Positions 42,562-53,259 of a stretch of 64,000 nucleotides of DNA are shown here, piece by piece. The stretch spans positions 1,304,001 through 1,368,000 of the forward strand of contig JAJEKV010000078.1 in the NCBI GenBank assembly GCA_021234155.1. Reading direction: 5' to 3'. Position 1 is the stretch's first letter; each line of letters starts with the position of its first letter. Position numbers and translations under genes: made by a program. This DNA comes from Isoetes taiwanensis. Its lineage: Eukaryota; Streptophyta; Lycopodiopsida; Isoetales; Isoetaceae. The notes below the pieces were generated by a model. That model was not told where the DNA came from. It saw only the letters and a program-made list of their open reading frames with translations, and did not search any database.

Positions 42562-43470
42562 TATGTAATTGTATATGGAAAATTAAAAGGGTTTTTTTTT
42601 TTTTTTTTGGGGTTTGCTAGGTGGGATAACGCGCATTGTAGGTTGCCCTTGCCACTGTGTTGTAGATGGAGGCTTCTTCATCTTGTTTGTTATTGAGTGG
42701 TCTAATTCTCACCGTGTCCTAGATCCCTACCTAACATTTTTTTATGACTAGTAAGCTACGACAAAATTGTTTGTAGTGGTTCCAATGTGCATGCCCGACT
42801 CCACCCTACACTTCAGCATGAAAAAGCAATTCAAAGCAAAGAAATCTAAGGCTCGGGAACATTCCTTGAAATGGAACCTCTCTCCTTTAAATATGCTAAT
42901 TTACGTCGTACCAGAAGGATGTTGTGCTCAAGAATGGAAGCCTTAAGGGGATCTTTTCCCTTTTGAAAATCTGGTGAAGCTGCAATATGGTCGATGCTGT
43001 GCAAAAGACGTCCCATGACAGATTGTTTCGAGAAGACGAAGGAATCCGGCTATGGCAAGAATTGATTCGAATGTCTATGGTAGCCAGGAGCGCCAGAATT
43101 GGGATGGAGTTCCAATCAAGCTATCCTAACGAGCATCTCTTAACCACTGGCATCTCATGCACTAGCAACTCTAGTGATAACCAATACACCAAAAGGGCGG
43201 ATCCTTAATGGAAATCGTTATCCAATGGGCCCCAACCTTTCCAGGCTTTATCCCATACCCCATAGACTATATCAATTCCTCCCCTTCCTCGAGATGCTTG
43301 CCCTCAAGCATGTGGAACACACCAATGTTGTCACAAGGAATTGAACCTTGGCTCTGATACCAAATGAAACGGGCCTAGCCCCTTGGCCTAAGCCGTTGCA
43401 CTGAATAACTCGGATATAGACAATCAAATCATGCTGATATTTACTATATCTTCATTTTACAAATTTTATG
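42562..43470. repeat. Large repeat unit, copy B, right part
   Basis: Continues unit B after the Helitron with TATGTAATTGTATATGG and runs parallel to 28480-29400 of unit A, including the primer-binding-site-like sequence. Confidence 0.85.
43351..43362 (-). promoter_or_regulatory. Initiator-tRNA-Met-type primer-binding site (copy B)
   Basis: The same minus-strand TGGTATCAGAGC as at 29264-29275, in the same context. Confidence 0.6.
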
Positions 43471-44008
43471 AAATATTTTTTTTGATACGGAGGATCTTAA
43501 TTCTAAATATGTAAGAGTCCCTTTAGTTTTGGGTAAATCATTAAACAAATAATAACAAGATACTAAAAAAACTAGCAAAAAGGAGCAACAGAAGGCTTGG
43601 ATAGTTTTAGGTTTGAATTTGGTTTTGATTTTGATTGTTAGATTGTTGAGGAAAACATTTTATAGACAAGTTATTAGTGAAAGGGATATTCAAACTAGGA
43701 TCTGTATAAAAGAATGAAAATCAATATGTAAAGAGAATGTGCATTTGCACTTGATAATTTGAGGCTGATAGTTTTTGCAATGGATAGTTTATTGGTATAA
43801 CGTTTGCAATTCAAGATTCAAGTAGATCTATTACATAGGATTTGCAATGGTTAGTGGGGAGCATTCGTATAGAAATACATAGAAATGATGGCAGGTTTTG
43901 TAGGGAGAAGTTTTAGGGGGTTAGGATTAACTTCCTGTGCATATCTCGAGGGTTTCAGCTATGCTAGATTTAGAAAGGAAGAGACGAGTTTAGGATTTAC
44001 AAGGGGAT

Positions 44009-44254
44009 GTGCTGGTAGCCACAATTGCTGCTTGGACCGAGTTTTGGGAAGCGGGACATTGCTGCTGGGTTTCAGAAGGCCGTGTTCAAAAGATGCCTAT
44101 TCATTGTGAGGAAGGCCAAGTTCAGGATCATTTGTTTCAATGCATTGCTTGTGTCACTTCAGAACATCTTGAACAAAGCCCCCAGTTCAACAAAGGGAAG
44201 GTAGATGCTCTATGTTACTTTGTATTGGGTGAATCTATGTTCTTATTTGAGTGA
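44009..44254 (+). CDS. Conserved short frame of the repeat unit, copy C (81 codons)
   Basis: Reads AAWTEFWEAGHCCWVSEGRV, then HCEEGQVQDHLFQCIACVTS and NKGKVDALCYFVLGESMFLF. The same frame is open in unit D (61715-61951) with mostly single amino-acid changes, and is broken in A and B. No family recognised; it may be the last exon of a duplicated host gene. The upstream boundary is unknown, so the first Met is not trusted. Confidence 0.4.
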   Translation: MLVATIAAWTEFWEAGHCCWVSEGRVQKMPIHCEEGQVQDHLFQCIACVTSEHLEQSPQFNKGKVDALCYFVLGESMFLFE

Positions 44255-46363
44255 TTTAGAAGTAGGTAGGCGAAGGGAAATGATTTGTACAGAAAATAAA
44301 AAATAAAAAATGTCATGTGCTTGTGTTGTCTGCCATCTTCTTGAATGCCTATGCATGTTGCATGGGAATAGCCCCCGACCCTTTAACGGGAGGACATGCC
44401 TTTGGTTTGCACTATGCGCAAAAAGTTCGATTTCCCTGGTTTGATTCTATGCTGCATGTTCTTCTTGTATGCAGATTATATGCTGCTTATTCTATGCAAG
44501 AGAGGTTTAGTGGAAAATGCAAGGCCTCAACAGGTTGACAGGTTTTTAGAAGAAGAGATGTATTTGAGAGATGTATTTGTTTTCTAAAGGAGGGATGTAT
44601 TTGTATTCTAGAAATCAGCTCGGCTCGGTTGCATTCATAAAGTTGGATTGACCCTAAAAAATAGAGCCACATAAGCGTGAATGCTTACATAGGCAGCTAG
44701 GCTCGTGTGCCTTGGCATATCCCTTGGAACATCCTTCAATCTAATCAATCTAACGGCGAAAAACCCATAATACATGAGTTCACCCATAACACATAACAAA
44801 AGAAATATAGTGGGCAAATGAAATGTAAATTTATGTAGAAAATGGAAAGAGAAAGAGCAACGAGGGGCATAGGCAAATTTAAGCGTTGAATACATTAAAT
44901 CTGTTGATTCTGAGATTGGAAACTTGCAAGGAGTAGGATCGTGATTACCAGCTTCAAAAGGTCAGGCGGATCGATACAATATGATCACTAAATTGAGCAA
45001 TTCGGTGTACAATCTACGATTATCTTTGCGCTAGCATGTACCATTAGCCTCCTAAGCGAGAATGCTAAAGCAAGAACAAGAAAAGCATTAATAAAGCTAA
45101 AACGTAATCTCTTTTGTTGGTCAAGATCTTTGTGAGTTTGGAGCGAGGCGCATGGAAATCATTCTTGATGACATAGCGACTATTTGTCCATCACAACCGT
45201 ATCAAAGGTTATTGGATGTTCAAATAAAGGGAAGGGAAACAAACTTTGCATAATAGCAATAGGACCCAACATAAAGAGTTTGAAAAATGTTAGAAAAGAG
45301 TAGAGAAACCTCTTGGCAATTCTCATAATACATTCTCCTTATTAAATCCAAATTGGAGACCTTAGAAGCACACAATTTGCTTTCGATCATTGGTTCAAAC
45401 AACGAGAAAGGATGGAATGTAAAGAAAATCTATGCATTCTGTAATCTGTATGAAAGTTAAGCATTTCTAATGGGTGTCACTTCTCGCACGGGGAAAGTTA
45501 GTAATCATTCTCACAAACTCTTCATCGCATCTGCATAATGCTTTTGTGGATCTGCATTTCATGAGCTCTCATCTACAAAAGAAACGTTGAAGCTCAACAA
45601 GCTCTTAACATCTGAATGATTTCTTTCCAGACTTTTTGGGGGCTGGGGTGGAAGTCTACCCGAGAAAAACAGATTATGTTGTAGTCATTAAACAAGACTT
45701 GGATTTCCCTTGCTAAACATATAGTTACGATTTATTACCGCTATAAGCCGAGCATATCGCTAACATTCCCATCTAAGGGCCTCATCTCTTGTCATTGAGC
45801 ACTGCAGACTTGTAGACTTGTTCGCAATTAAGTCTTATATTTAGAGAAATTGTGTAGATTAATCGATAACCGGTGCTTTGCTACTTAGTTCCATGCACCA
45901 TCTGCATGACCTACATGTGATCTACAATTACTCGCATCTATAAATGGGCCACATGACCAAATGAGAAGAGAGATCGGGGAGGAACTTGAGAGAATTCAAT
46001 GAACAAATGACATAAATTTAATGGCTGTAGACTTCAAAGAATGAGATGGCAACCTATAGATCATGCGCATACAGATCATGCACATACCTAGAAGATTAGG
46101 TTCCAGGGAATAGATAGGTCAGTTTGATGTAGGAAAGCGTGTCCTAAACATTTCATAGAAGATATAACATGCAAATAGTAATCGATGGTTAAAAGAAACA
46201 ACAAAGAGCGCATTTGTAAAAAATGATGGAAAATGGTATAAGCATCTGTTTGGGATCGTTTGCAGAATCATGCCCCTTCTATTGCTCCTTTTATCTGGGT
46301 ACAATGCATGCCTCAAAACTTTGCCATGCCAATAAATCAGAGTTTTTTGCATAGACAATTTGG

Positions 46364-46371
46364 GTTGTCGC
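46364..46371. repeat. Left 8-bp target-site duplication of hAT-like element
   Basis: GTTGTCGC, repeated at 47818-47825. Unit A shows the single-copy site (GTTGTTCGCATTTTG region near 25965). Confidence 0.85.
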
Positions 46372-46691
46372 CATAGATGGTTAGATACGCGTGTCTAACA
46401 TCGCGTTACCAAAGATACGTATTGTACCGTATCTAACGTATCTAATGGTTAGATACGTGCACCTTTTTTTTATAATTTTTTTTTTTTTCGTGGGTTTTTT
46501 TCCCTTTTTCCCCTTTCGTGGTTTTTCCCTCCGTAACATGGCGCTGGCTCTGCTGCAACTCAAATCGATGGCTTGAATGAGTGGAAGACTTTGAATCTTT
46601 GCTTTAATCAGTCTGAGGGATCGAAAATCCGGTATGGCTGCTCTGTTTTTGTCTGATACACATCCATAGGGGGAAGCATTTGAAGAATCCG

Positions 46692-46784
46692 GCCTAAAAC
46701 AGTCACTATTGCTGCCGAAATTGCCTAAAACGTTCACTATTGCTGCCGAAATTGCCTAGAACAGTCACTATTGCTGCCGAAATT
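46692..46784. repeat. Three 31-bp tandem repeats inside the hAT-like element
   Basis: GCCTAAAACAGTCACTATTG plus CTGCCGAAATT, with copies starting at 46692, 46723 and 46754 and the first bases of a fourth at 46785. Confidence 0.9.
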
Positions 46785-47102
46785 GCCTGTGGGAGGAATG
46801 AAGTAAGCTAATGAAGTAAGCTGTTTGAAGTGGCCCGCCATCTCGACCTCTCCTCTGCAATGAAGTAAGCTATTTTGTTGCTGCTTGCTGTTAGTTTTCT
46901 TGTTCATTTATATTTTGCCCGCTGCCTCTTCAAAAACATGCCTATGTGAATGCTATTAAAATGTTAACTGTGATATGAAGCATTTGGTTGAGAAAATCTA
47001 ACGTGACAATCCACGTATCAGAAATATGAATTTCTTATGTTTCCTTCTTTTACACGCACTATCACTCACCCTTACATCATACTCTCATAGATCATACTCT
47101 CA

Positions 47103-47558
47103 TAGGTGGATCCAAATGACATTGATGTTGATAAGAGGCCAGACTTGGAGCCTATTGATCGGACTGAAGAGGAGCTTTATCAAAGTTTGTTTATGGAGTG
47201 TTCTGGTACTATGAGAGTTCGTCGTTCGGCATCAAGAAGGAGTGATGTGGCTGGTCCTAGTACTTCAAATTCTAGAGGAAGAGGAAGAGGGAGAGGGAGA
47301 GGGAGGCCAAGAGGGAGGCCGAGAGGAAGAGCGAGGGGGAGAGGTATAAGAGTGGAAGAAGATGGGGAAGATGTGGAAGATATGGAGGAGGATCAAGTGG
47401 AAGATGAGGATTGGATCGAAGTAGATGAGGAGGTAGAGGATGTAGATGATGAGGAAACCGAAGAAGAAGAGGCTTCAACTTCAAGTGAAAGTGATGACGA
47501 GGAAGATGATATTACAGATGATGAGAGTGATGAGAGTGAAGAAGAACTATCGGATTGA
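47103..47558 (+). pseudogene. C-terminal tail of a hAT transposase: RG-rich and acidic
   Basis: After an AG acceptor-like site the frame reads VDPNDIDVDKRPDLEPIDRT and EEELYQSLFMEC, then an Arg-Gly run (GRGRGRGRGRPRGRPRGRAR), then a long Asp/Glu/Ser tail ending in SDESEEELSD. The catalytic and dimerisation parts of the transposase are absent. Such low-complexity tails are known after the dimerisation domain of plant hAT proteins; assignment rests on the element's ends. Confidence 0.5.
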
Positions 47559-47817
47559 TTGACCTTTGGCCATAACAGCAGAAACGAAGTTCAAAAAACA
47601 TGTTTTTTTCCTTCTATTTACTTATGTGCTGTTAGTTTAACTATCTATATGTTCTACCAACTTGTTAGGTTTATGGCTCTAAATGCATTGAATTTTATAA
47701 TTTATTAATTTATAGGACGTATCTAACGTATCTTAAAAAATTTTAGATTCTTTAGATACTTAGATACTTTAGATACACGTATCTAACGTATCTAAAGATA
47801 GATACTTTTGAACTATG

Positions 47818-47825
47818 GTTGTCGC
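47818..47825. repeat. Right 8-bp target-site duplication of hAT-like element
   Basis: GTTGTCGC, identical to 46364-46371. Confidence 0.85.
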
Positions 47826-48420
47826 TTTTGTCATTTGTAAGGACAAATGGTGCATTTACTATTTGTCTGCATGGGCGAAGGCTGGTTATACAAGGCTACT
47901 CAATCAAATTATTACTTGAAGCTTATCATTCAAATAAAGACTTTAGTAGCATTGGTGAGTTCAAACTCATGAAAGGTCATGAAGAGGGCAAGCTTCGGGT
48001 ACAAGTCGCGGGGAGAAAACTCTAGATTTTGACCCGTCACACCATTGCCAAAATCTTGCAAACAACACGTTGGCATAATTTCTAGCCGTAATAATATGGC
48101 TTCATCAAGAGAAATAAGTCCCAATTTATTTTTTCCAAGGGTTTCTTTCAAGATCCTCTACAATTTGGTTACGCTCGTATCCTTAACTCATCCAAAAGCC
48201 TTGAAAGGAAGCTATGAAGGGAAAAATTTTGAACAAATTTTGTAGAACCAAAAGCTAACCTGCGGCAACTTGTTAAGAGCCAAGGTGCAAGATCAAAGCC
48301 CGGAGGTGGCGCCTTCCATACTCGAGCTCCACAGGCGAGGCGTCGATAACCTTTTCAGGGATCCTTGGAAAATATCGTGCCAAAGGGTAGGGACCTTTGG
48401 ACCTTTGGCAAAATCCAACC

Positions 48421-48427
48421 TATATAT
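48421..48427 (+). promoter_or_regulatory. TATA box of cysteine-rich gene C
   Basis: TATATAT followed by GCCCCCTCTTCCCC, as in copies A and B, 42 bases before ATG 48463. Confidence 0.55.
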
Positions 48428-48462
48428 GCCCCCTCTTCCCCATTACTTGACATTCACAAGCC

Positions 48463-48967
48463 ATGGTTCGAGATTCAACACTCACGGGTGCTTGTGTTCC
48501 TCGCTCTAGCATTTCAAGTATGGTCGCTACTCGGCACATCACAATGTCGTGATTTCAAACATTCAATGTTCTCATGAGCTTTTGAGGGGAGCAATGCGCT
48601 TTTTCGGCATGTAAGAAGGCAATCGACATGTTTCAAATCGGACCACGATTTGTGCCAATGTATACCACCTAGTAGCACTTGCGACTCTAGTTGCTTCAAT
48701 GAGTATGTGAAAGTCGTTACAAAGGCTAGAGGCAAAGATTTCGTTCAGGGGTTGTGGATATAAAACAATTTCACCACCATCCTCATCCCCCACCTCCTAA
48801 GCATTCACCACCCCCCTCCACCACCTCCACCTTCCATGCGCAAGTATATGCATTCGCCTCCTCCCCATCTCCAAGACATTCTCCACCAACCCCTAAACAT
48901 CCACCTCACATTGCACCCTCCGCAGCCCCCCCCGACTCTAAAACATGTTTGCCTTCCAAATTATTGA
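48463..48967 (+). pseudogene. Cysteine-rich / proline-rich gene, copy C (frameshifted)
   Basis: Start codon and first residues (MVRDSTL) are kept, then ACTCTGGGTG of copy A reads ACTCACGGGTG and the frame shifts inside the signal peptide. Later small indels sit at positions where A or B has CAG or CTG (GCTTTCAGGCAC against GCTTTTTCGGCA). The CIPPSSTCDSSCFNEYVKVV block and the Pro-rich end are still readable in the DNA. Confidence 0.7.
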
Positions 48968-49370
48968 CCATAGTGTCATGGGAGAACTAATTAGTTTGTA
49001 AATTAATATTTTCTATTGTATAACTCAAACTATGGAAATAGAAAGTGTGCATCTCTTTGAATTGTTTGTTCATCGCCTGCCTATGTAATATAAGATGAAT
49101 AAGTGGTGTTCTTTGTTGCACGTCTCATATCCCAATTAGTCCATTTGATGTTGAAAAGTTACTGCTCCTAATAAATCAATGTCATTTTCTATAAAGGAAC
49201 CATAAGGTTTTCTAAAGGTAGTAAAGGGAGGTATTGTATAACATAGCGTATAAAGAGGATGTTAGAGTGGAAAATGGCATGTTCATAGCAGTCGCTAATA
49301 ATTTAGTTCAATAGAAAAGCGTTAAATGTTTTCCAGCACTTTTCATAATTTTTGCACTTGAAATTGCCAT

Positions 49371-50440
49371 TGAACAATCCAGTGTTTCAGTATTTGTCTC
49401 TTTTGATTAAAACCCTTGCTTTTGTCCAACTCGCTTTATCATGGGCATAATGAAATGAAATAAGAATATTTTCCTTTCTCCCCCAATGCTTCCATGATGT
49501 GATGACCATGATATATTTTGGGACATGTTAAAACGAGTAGAAAAGCATTTGTAGGAAGATCTTACCATAAAAGTTATAACATGTTTAGAAAGTGGCCCTA
49601 ATTTGGCCCCTTGTACATCAAGCAATAGTACAAGAAATATGAAGTGAAGATGCAAATGAGCCCTTTTAAAGATGTGAACATAATCTTGATGCAAGAACGT
49701 ATGTTCTTATGTGTAGCCTCCTGTTATTTTCTTGTCACTATTTCGGCTATGCACCCGTTCTTCTGTATTGGGGCTTTGTCCATGTTCCTCGGCCCCTTGT
49801 CTGTTTTATTTTGGGCTTGATGCCCTGCTCATTGTATCATCCCATAGTCCTTTAGTGGTGGACGTTTAAACTCTCTCTATCTATCTATCTATCTACCTAC
49901 TTACCTACCTACCTATCTGAATTGCATCCTAAATTGTTGATATCATCATGATGGTCATATTGGATATTGCATTAATTGCAAGGGTAATGGTCTTGGACAT
50001 GTAGAATGTGACGTATTGCATAGTCTCCGGGGCCGGAGTCCATGTGCGGTGGCTTGGACTTGCGGTTTTGTTTGTGCGTGACATCGGGCATTGTTATCTT
50101 GGCTGGATTCTTTGTCGCGCAACATGGCAGAAGTGGTCCTCCAGTGCTGGACGCAGCGTGGATGGGTGTGTACATGAGGCAAACCCCGCCCATATTGGTT
50201 GCAGGGCCTGATTAGCCCGGGTGGCATTTTAGAACCAAAGTAGGCACTGTATGCGGATCAGATTGCTAATGCATGGAATATTGTGGTATATGTATGCATA
50301 CAATCTGGTTGGTTGGGTGCAGTGGGACTATTGGAGGTAAGCTTGCATAGGTGTTATGTTATAAGTTGTTATGCATGAATAGTTCCTAGAATGCTCCAAA
50401 CCCCCACTTAGTCTTTAGGAGGTTGGTGTAAGCAGTACCT
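49371..50440. other. Unique sequence after unit C, no gene recognised
   Basis: Similarity to the other units stops at 49370. A short plus-strand stretch near 49960-50010 reads CINCKGNGLGHVEC, which recalls a zinc knuckle, but stops follow. No other coding signal. Confidence 0.4.
49875..49919. repeat. CTAT/CTAC tetranucleotide microsatellite
   Basis: (CTAT)n followed by imperfect CTAC/TTAC units. Confidence 0.9.
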
Positions 50441-50441
50441 G

Positions 50442-50777
50442 ATGGAGCCGAGTGCAGTAAGGCCGCAGAGACCCAGGGTTAGAGGCCCCGATAGGATTAG
50501 AGAGTTGGAGGCTAGATTTCCCTCAGGAGCGGAGTTCTGGCGTGAGGAGGCGCTAGATTTCCTTCGTGAGTTGGAGAATGAGGCTAGTGTACATGTGCCA
50601 GAGATCGTCCAGAGTTCAGTAGAAGGCCATCCTTCCGAGATAGAAACTAGTGTGGGATCTACCCCTGATTTTGTGGAACCTTCTCTAGAAGGCAATGAAG
50701 TCCACTATATGCAGATGAAGGGGATGACCTCCCATTGGATTCGAGGATCAAGCGGCTATAGATGCCTTAATGAGTGA
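50442..50777 (+). CDS. Hypothetical protein, 111 codons
   Basis: Starts MEPSAVRPQRPRVRGPDRIR and continues LEARFPSGAEFWREEALDFL, a charged helical stretch, then a Glu/Ser-rich part. No known domain. It could be a gag-like fragment or an exon of the gene that seems to follow at 51061-53250; support is only the open frame and its amino-acid bias. Confidence 0.3.
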   Translation: MEPSAVRPQRPRVRGPDRIRELEARFPSGAEFWREEALDFLRELENEASVHVPEIVQSSVEGHPSEIETSVGSTPDFVEPSLEGNEVHYMQMKGMTSHWIRGSSGYRCLNE

Positions 50778-50959
50778 ACCTTCTGATGACAAAATCTCTC
50801 ATATTGAAGACTTTTCTCATAATTAATAATTATATGGATTGTGGGTTGACATTGTTGAAGGTTTTGGATGTATATACATGTATTATATGATTTGTCTTCA
50901 ACACTTGTTGGATATCTAATCTTCTTTTTTAAAATGGTAAGGCGTTGGACTTTGTGCCT

Positions 50960-50992
50960 GGAACGCCGCAGTGCAGACGCATGCGGCGTTCC
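50960..50992. repeat. 11-bp perfect inverted repeat in GC-rich upstream sequence
   Basis: GGAACGCCGCA (50960-50970) and TGCGGCGTTCC (50982-50992) around an 11-nt spacer. It lies about 100 bp upstream of the first exon-like piece of the next locus and could form a hairpin in a 5' leader. Confidence 0.85.
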
Positions 50993-51060
50993 TTCTTGCT
51001 TGCGGCTCCTCTTCCGGGACGCGGGCTGGCAGCATTGATGGCAAGTTTTTGAACTGACAG

Positions 51061-53250
51061 AGGTGTTGAATGCTGCCATCGCCAATGCTCTTTCGCTCTC
51101 TTCATTCTCCGCTTGCTTTACGAATTTTGTGCCTCGAGATTTTTTCTCTGCTCTATACGTTTTCGGCGCCTCAGAATATCTTGAGATGGACTCTGTTGCT
51201 GAATTGTGCATTTTGATTGAGGTGAGTATTCAAATCTGAGCAAGAATGAAAATGCATAGGCGTTGCTGCTCAACTTGCTGTGGCGTCGGCATCATTCAGA
51301 AAAGCCAAAAAGTCTAGCATATTGCGGCGCTATTACAATATTTTCTGAAGTTTTTCTTCATCCATATTATCTGAGAACATGGGCATGGGCTTGAAATTTC
51401 TCCTATCGCAAGATTCGCTGGGTCCGAGGCGCCCCAAAAAGGGGACAATCCTCAGTGACATTAGAAGTACTAAGAGGCTATTTAGTCGCATGGCAGTTAT
51501 GCATACCCGACCTAAATGGGAAGTGGATCCTTAAGAGAACCCGCGTCGGTTCTTGATTCTTAGCTTTTACGCCATAAGCGTATATTATTTTGCCATTCAT
51601 TTACAATTTCGTCTCACTCTTACATGCAAGAGTTAGTTCTTCAAAGGGATCTTGAAAGGAAAGGACCCTTCTATGATCAACGGATTCACCATTTTTAATT
51701 TTGAGTCGAGCTCTGTACATGTAATATGGAAATAGTGTTTTGTTGAGGCGAGGATCGAGAAGCAAGGTGTACCATCTCTAGCCGCCGGCTTTACTACTTA
51801 TTACGGACTAAAATATCAAGAAGATATACCATCTCTAGCGGGCTTATTACTTTTACGGACCAAAAATCTGCGGTCTATTTTGAGATCAGAAGAAGGGAGA
51901 ATACCCAGTCTTTGGAATGAACTCAGCCTGTTGAACATTCGAGGCCTCCTTCTGGGATTATACCAACCCTGAGGAGTAAGCTATTTTTTTTCGAAACAAA
52001 GCCCAGAACTATTGATTAATCTATAAGAAAATGATCCTATATCTACATTCTAGATTCATGTTGAATTTGTAGGAACATTGTGTCACTCCTGAATATGGAT
52101 TGCAAGCTCGAACTTAAACTATTGGCCTTCATGCGTAATGCTGAGTATAATCTAAAGGTAAATAGTTTCTTCCATTTTGTTAGTCTCTGAAGTGCTATTT
52201 CTAAGTGTGCACTATCTTTTCATGATCATGTTTTGCAGCAGTACCTATGCGAATAAGGGAGCCCAAAACAGGAGTGTTCCAAACTTAACTTGGAGCTGGT
52301 GGTATTCGAGGTTGGTTATTTATTTAACTTGGAGCTGGTGGTATTCGAGGTTGGTTATTTATCTTAGAATCTTCTTTGTTCCATGACATGATGCATTCAA
52401 ACACCACTATTTGGACCTGATTAGATTACTTGGTTGTTGTTTCTTATTCCCGGAGTATTACCAAAGACAATGTCAAATTGGTCACCATTCCTTATGATAT
52501 CATTGTAAGTAAGCCTTTTCCTTTCTCAAGCCCTGTATTTTGTTGTACATGCTTTAAGGAAAGAGAGACATAGCTATTTTTTGCTCCCTAAATCCTCAAG
52601 ATCTATGTGGTTATAAATTTTAAAAGTGAGGCTGTGTTTATTGTTCTTTGCATTGACTGGAATAATTGAAGATCAAGTGTAAATACTAGGCTTGCAAACT
52701 GCACTTAACATGATTGGTTTCAAGTAATCTGCCAGAAGAAGACAGAAGAAGACAGAGACAATGGAATAGGGGCAAAGAAATGAATTTGAAGAGTCCAAAA
52801 CAGAAAAAACAGTGTTAATAGTAGCCCATATGTATCTTATGTAACTTTTAACTTGCTAGGCTATTTAAATTCGTTGATCATAAATAGATGATAAGCTTTT
52901 TATTATTTTTGTTTGTTAGAAATATGACTGAACACGCTTTATCTGAACAGTCCCTTTTGTTGAAGGAAACTTAAGTGCACAAGCTTAAATAGAGCTTCAA
53001 TGACTTCGATTTTCAAGCATGTGCATGTGGATCCTTAAGAGAAGCCTCACTCTTACATGCAAGAGTTAGTGACTTTTATGATTCATCGTTATTATGATCT
53101 TAGAACTTGTGGGGTATAATGTTGTTCATATCATCTTCCTTTCTATGGTCTAATTGTTTTTACCTTTGTTTGCAGAACCCTCTTCAAATCTTGAGAGCAA
53201 GCTATCCAATCTGAACACAGATGAGGGCAGCTCCCCTGTTCCTAACTAGA
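51061..53250 (+). CDS. Unrecognised plus-strand gene, several exon-like pieces
   Basis: Pieces with splice-like borders: about 51061-51222 (open, ...SEYLEMDSVAELCILIE, then GTGAGT donor; ATG 51187 is a possible start); about 51375-51534 after a pyrimidine tract (MGMGLKFLLSQDSLGPRRPK, KKGTILSDIRSTKRLFSRM); 52073-52158 between TTTGTAG and AAAG-GTAAAT (NIVSLLNMDCKLELKLLAFM, RNAEYNLK); about 52450-52507 ending at GTAAGT (TKDNVKLVTIPYDII); and a last exon from about 53177 after TTTGCAG (SSNLESKLSNLNTDEGSSPV, stop at 53248). The amino-acid make-up looks like real protein, but I do not recognise the family and the exon order is a hand reconstruction. Confidence 0.4.
52285..52362. repeat. Perfect 39-bp tandem duplication
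   Basis: TTAACTTGGAGCTGGTGGTA plus 19 bases, twice without a difference (52285-52323, 52324-52362). It lies in a presumed intron of the unrecognised gene. Confidence 0.95.
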
Positions 53251-53259
53251 TTTCACAGG

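Larger units (their letters stand above)
46372..47817. mobile_element. Non-autonomous hAT-like DNA transposon, 1,446 bp
   Basis: Starts CATAG and ends CTATG, flanked by an 8-bp GTTGTCGC duplication as in hAT elements. Both ends carry many subterminal TTAGATACG/CGTATCTAA motifs in both orientations, the usual transposase-binding arrangement. Inside are three 31-bp tandem repeats and the C-terminal tail of a transposase-like frame, so it is an internally deleted derivative. The terminal match is short (5 bp), which leaves a Mutator-like origin possible. Confidence 0.8.
43480..49370. repeat. Large repeat unit, copy C
   Basis: Parallel to unit A from its start to about 27475 of A, where similarity ends at GAAATTGCCAT (49370). 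It keeps the segment lost from B. It is interrupted by a hAT-like element at 46372-47817. Confidence 0.85.

Noticed and set aside
47272-47484. Leu/Pro-rich minus-strand frame
   Set aside because: Antisense of the RG-rich and acidic transposase tail.
49960-50010. Gag zinc knuckle (CINCKGNGLGHVEC)
   Set aside because: The spacing does not give the full CX2CX4HX4C motif and the frame is soon closed by stops.
50756-51211. 151-codon minus-strand frame
   Set aside because: Overlaps exon-like sequence of the plus-strand locus and has no recognisable domain; the plus-strand reading has splice signals and the minus does not.
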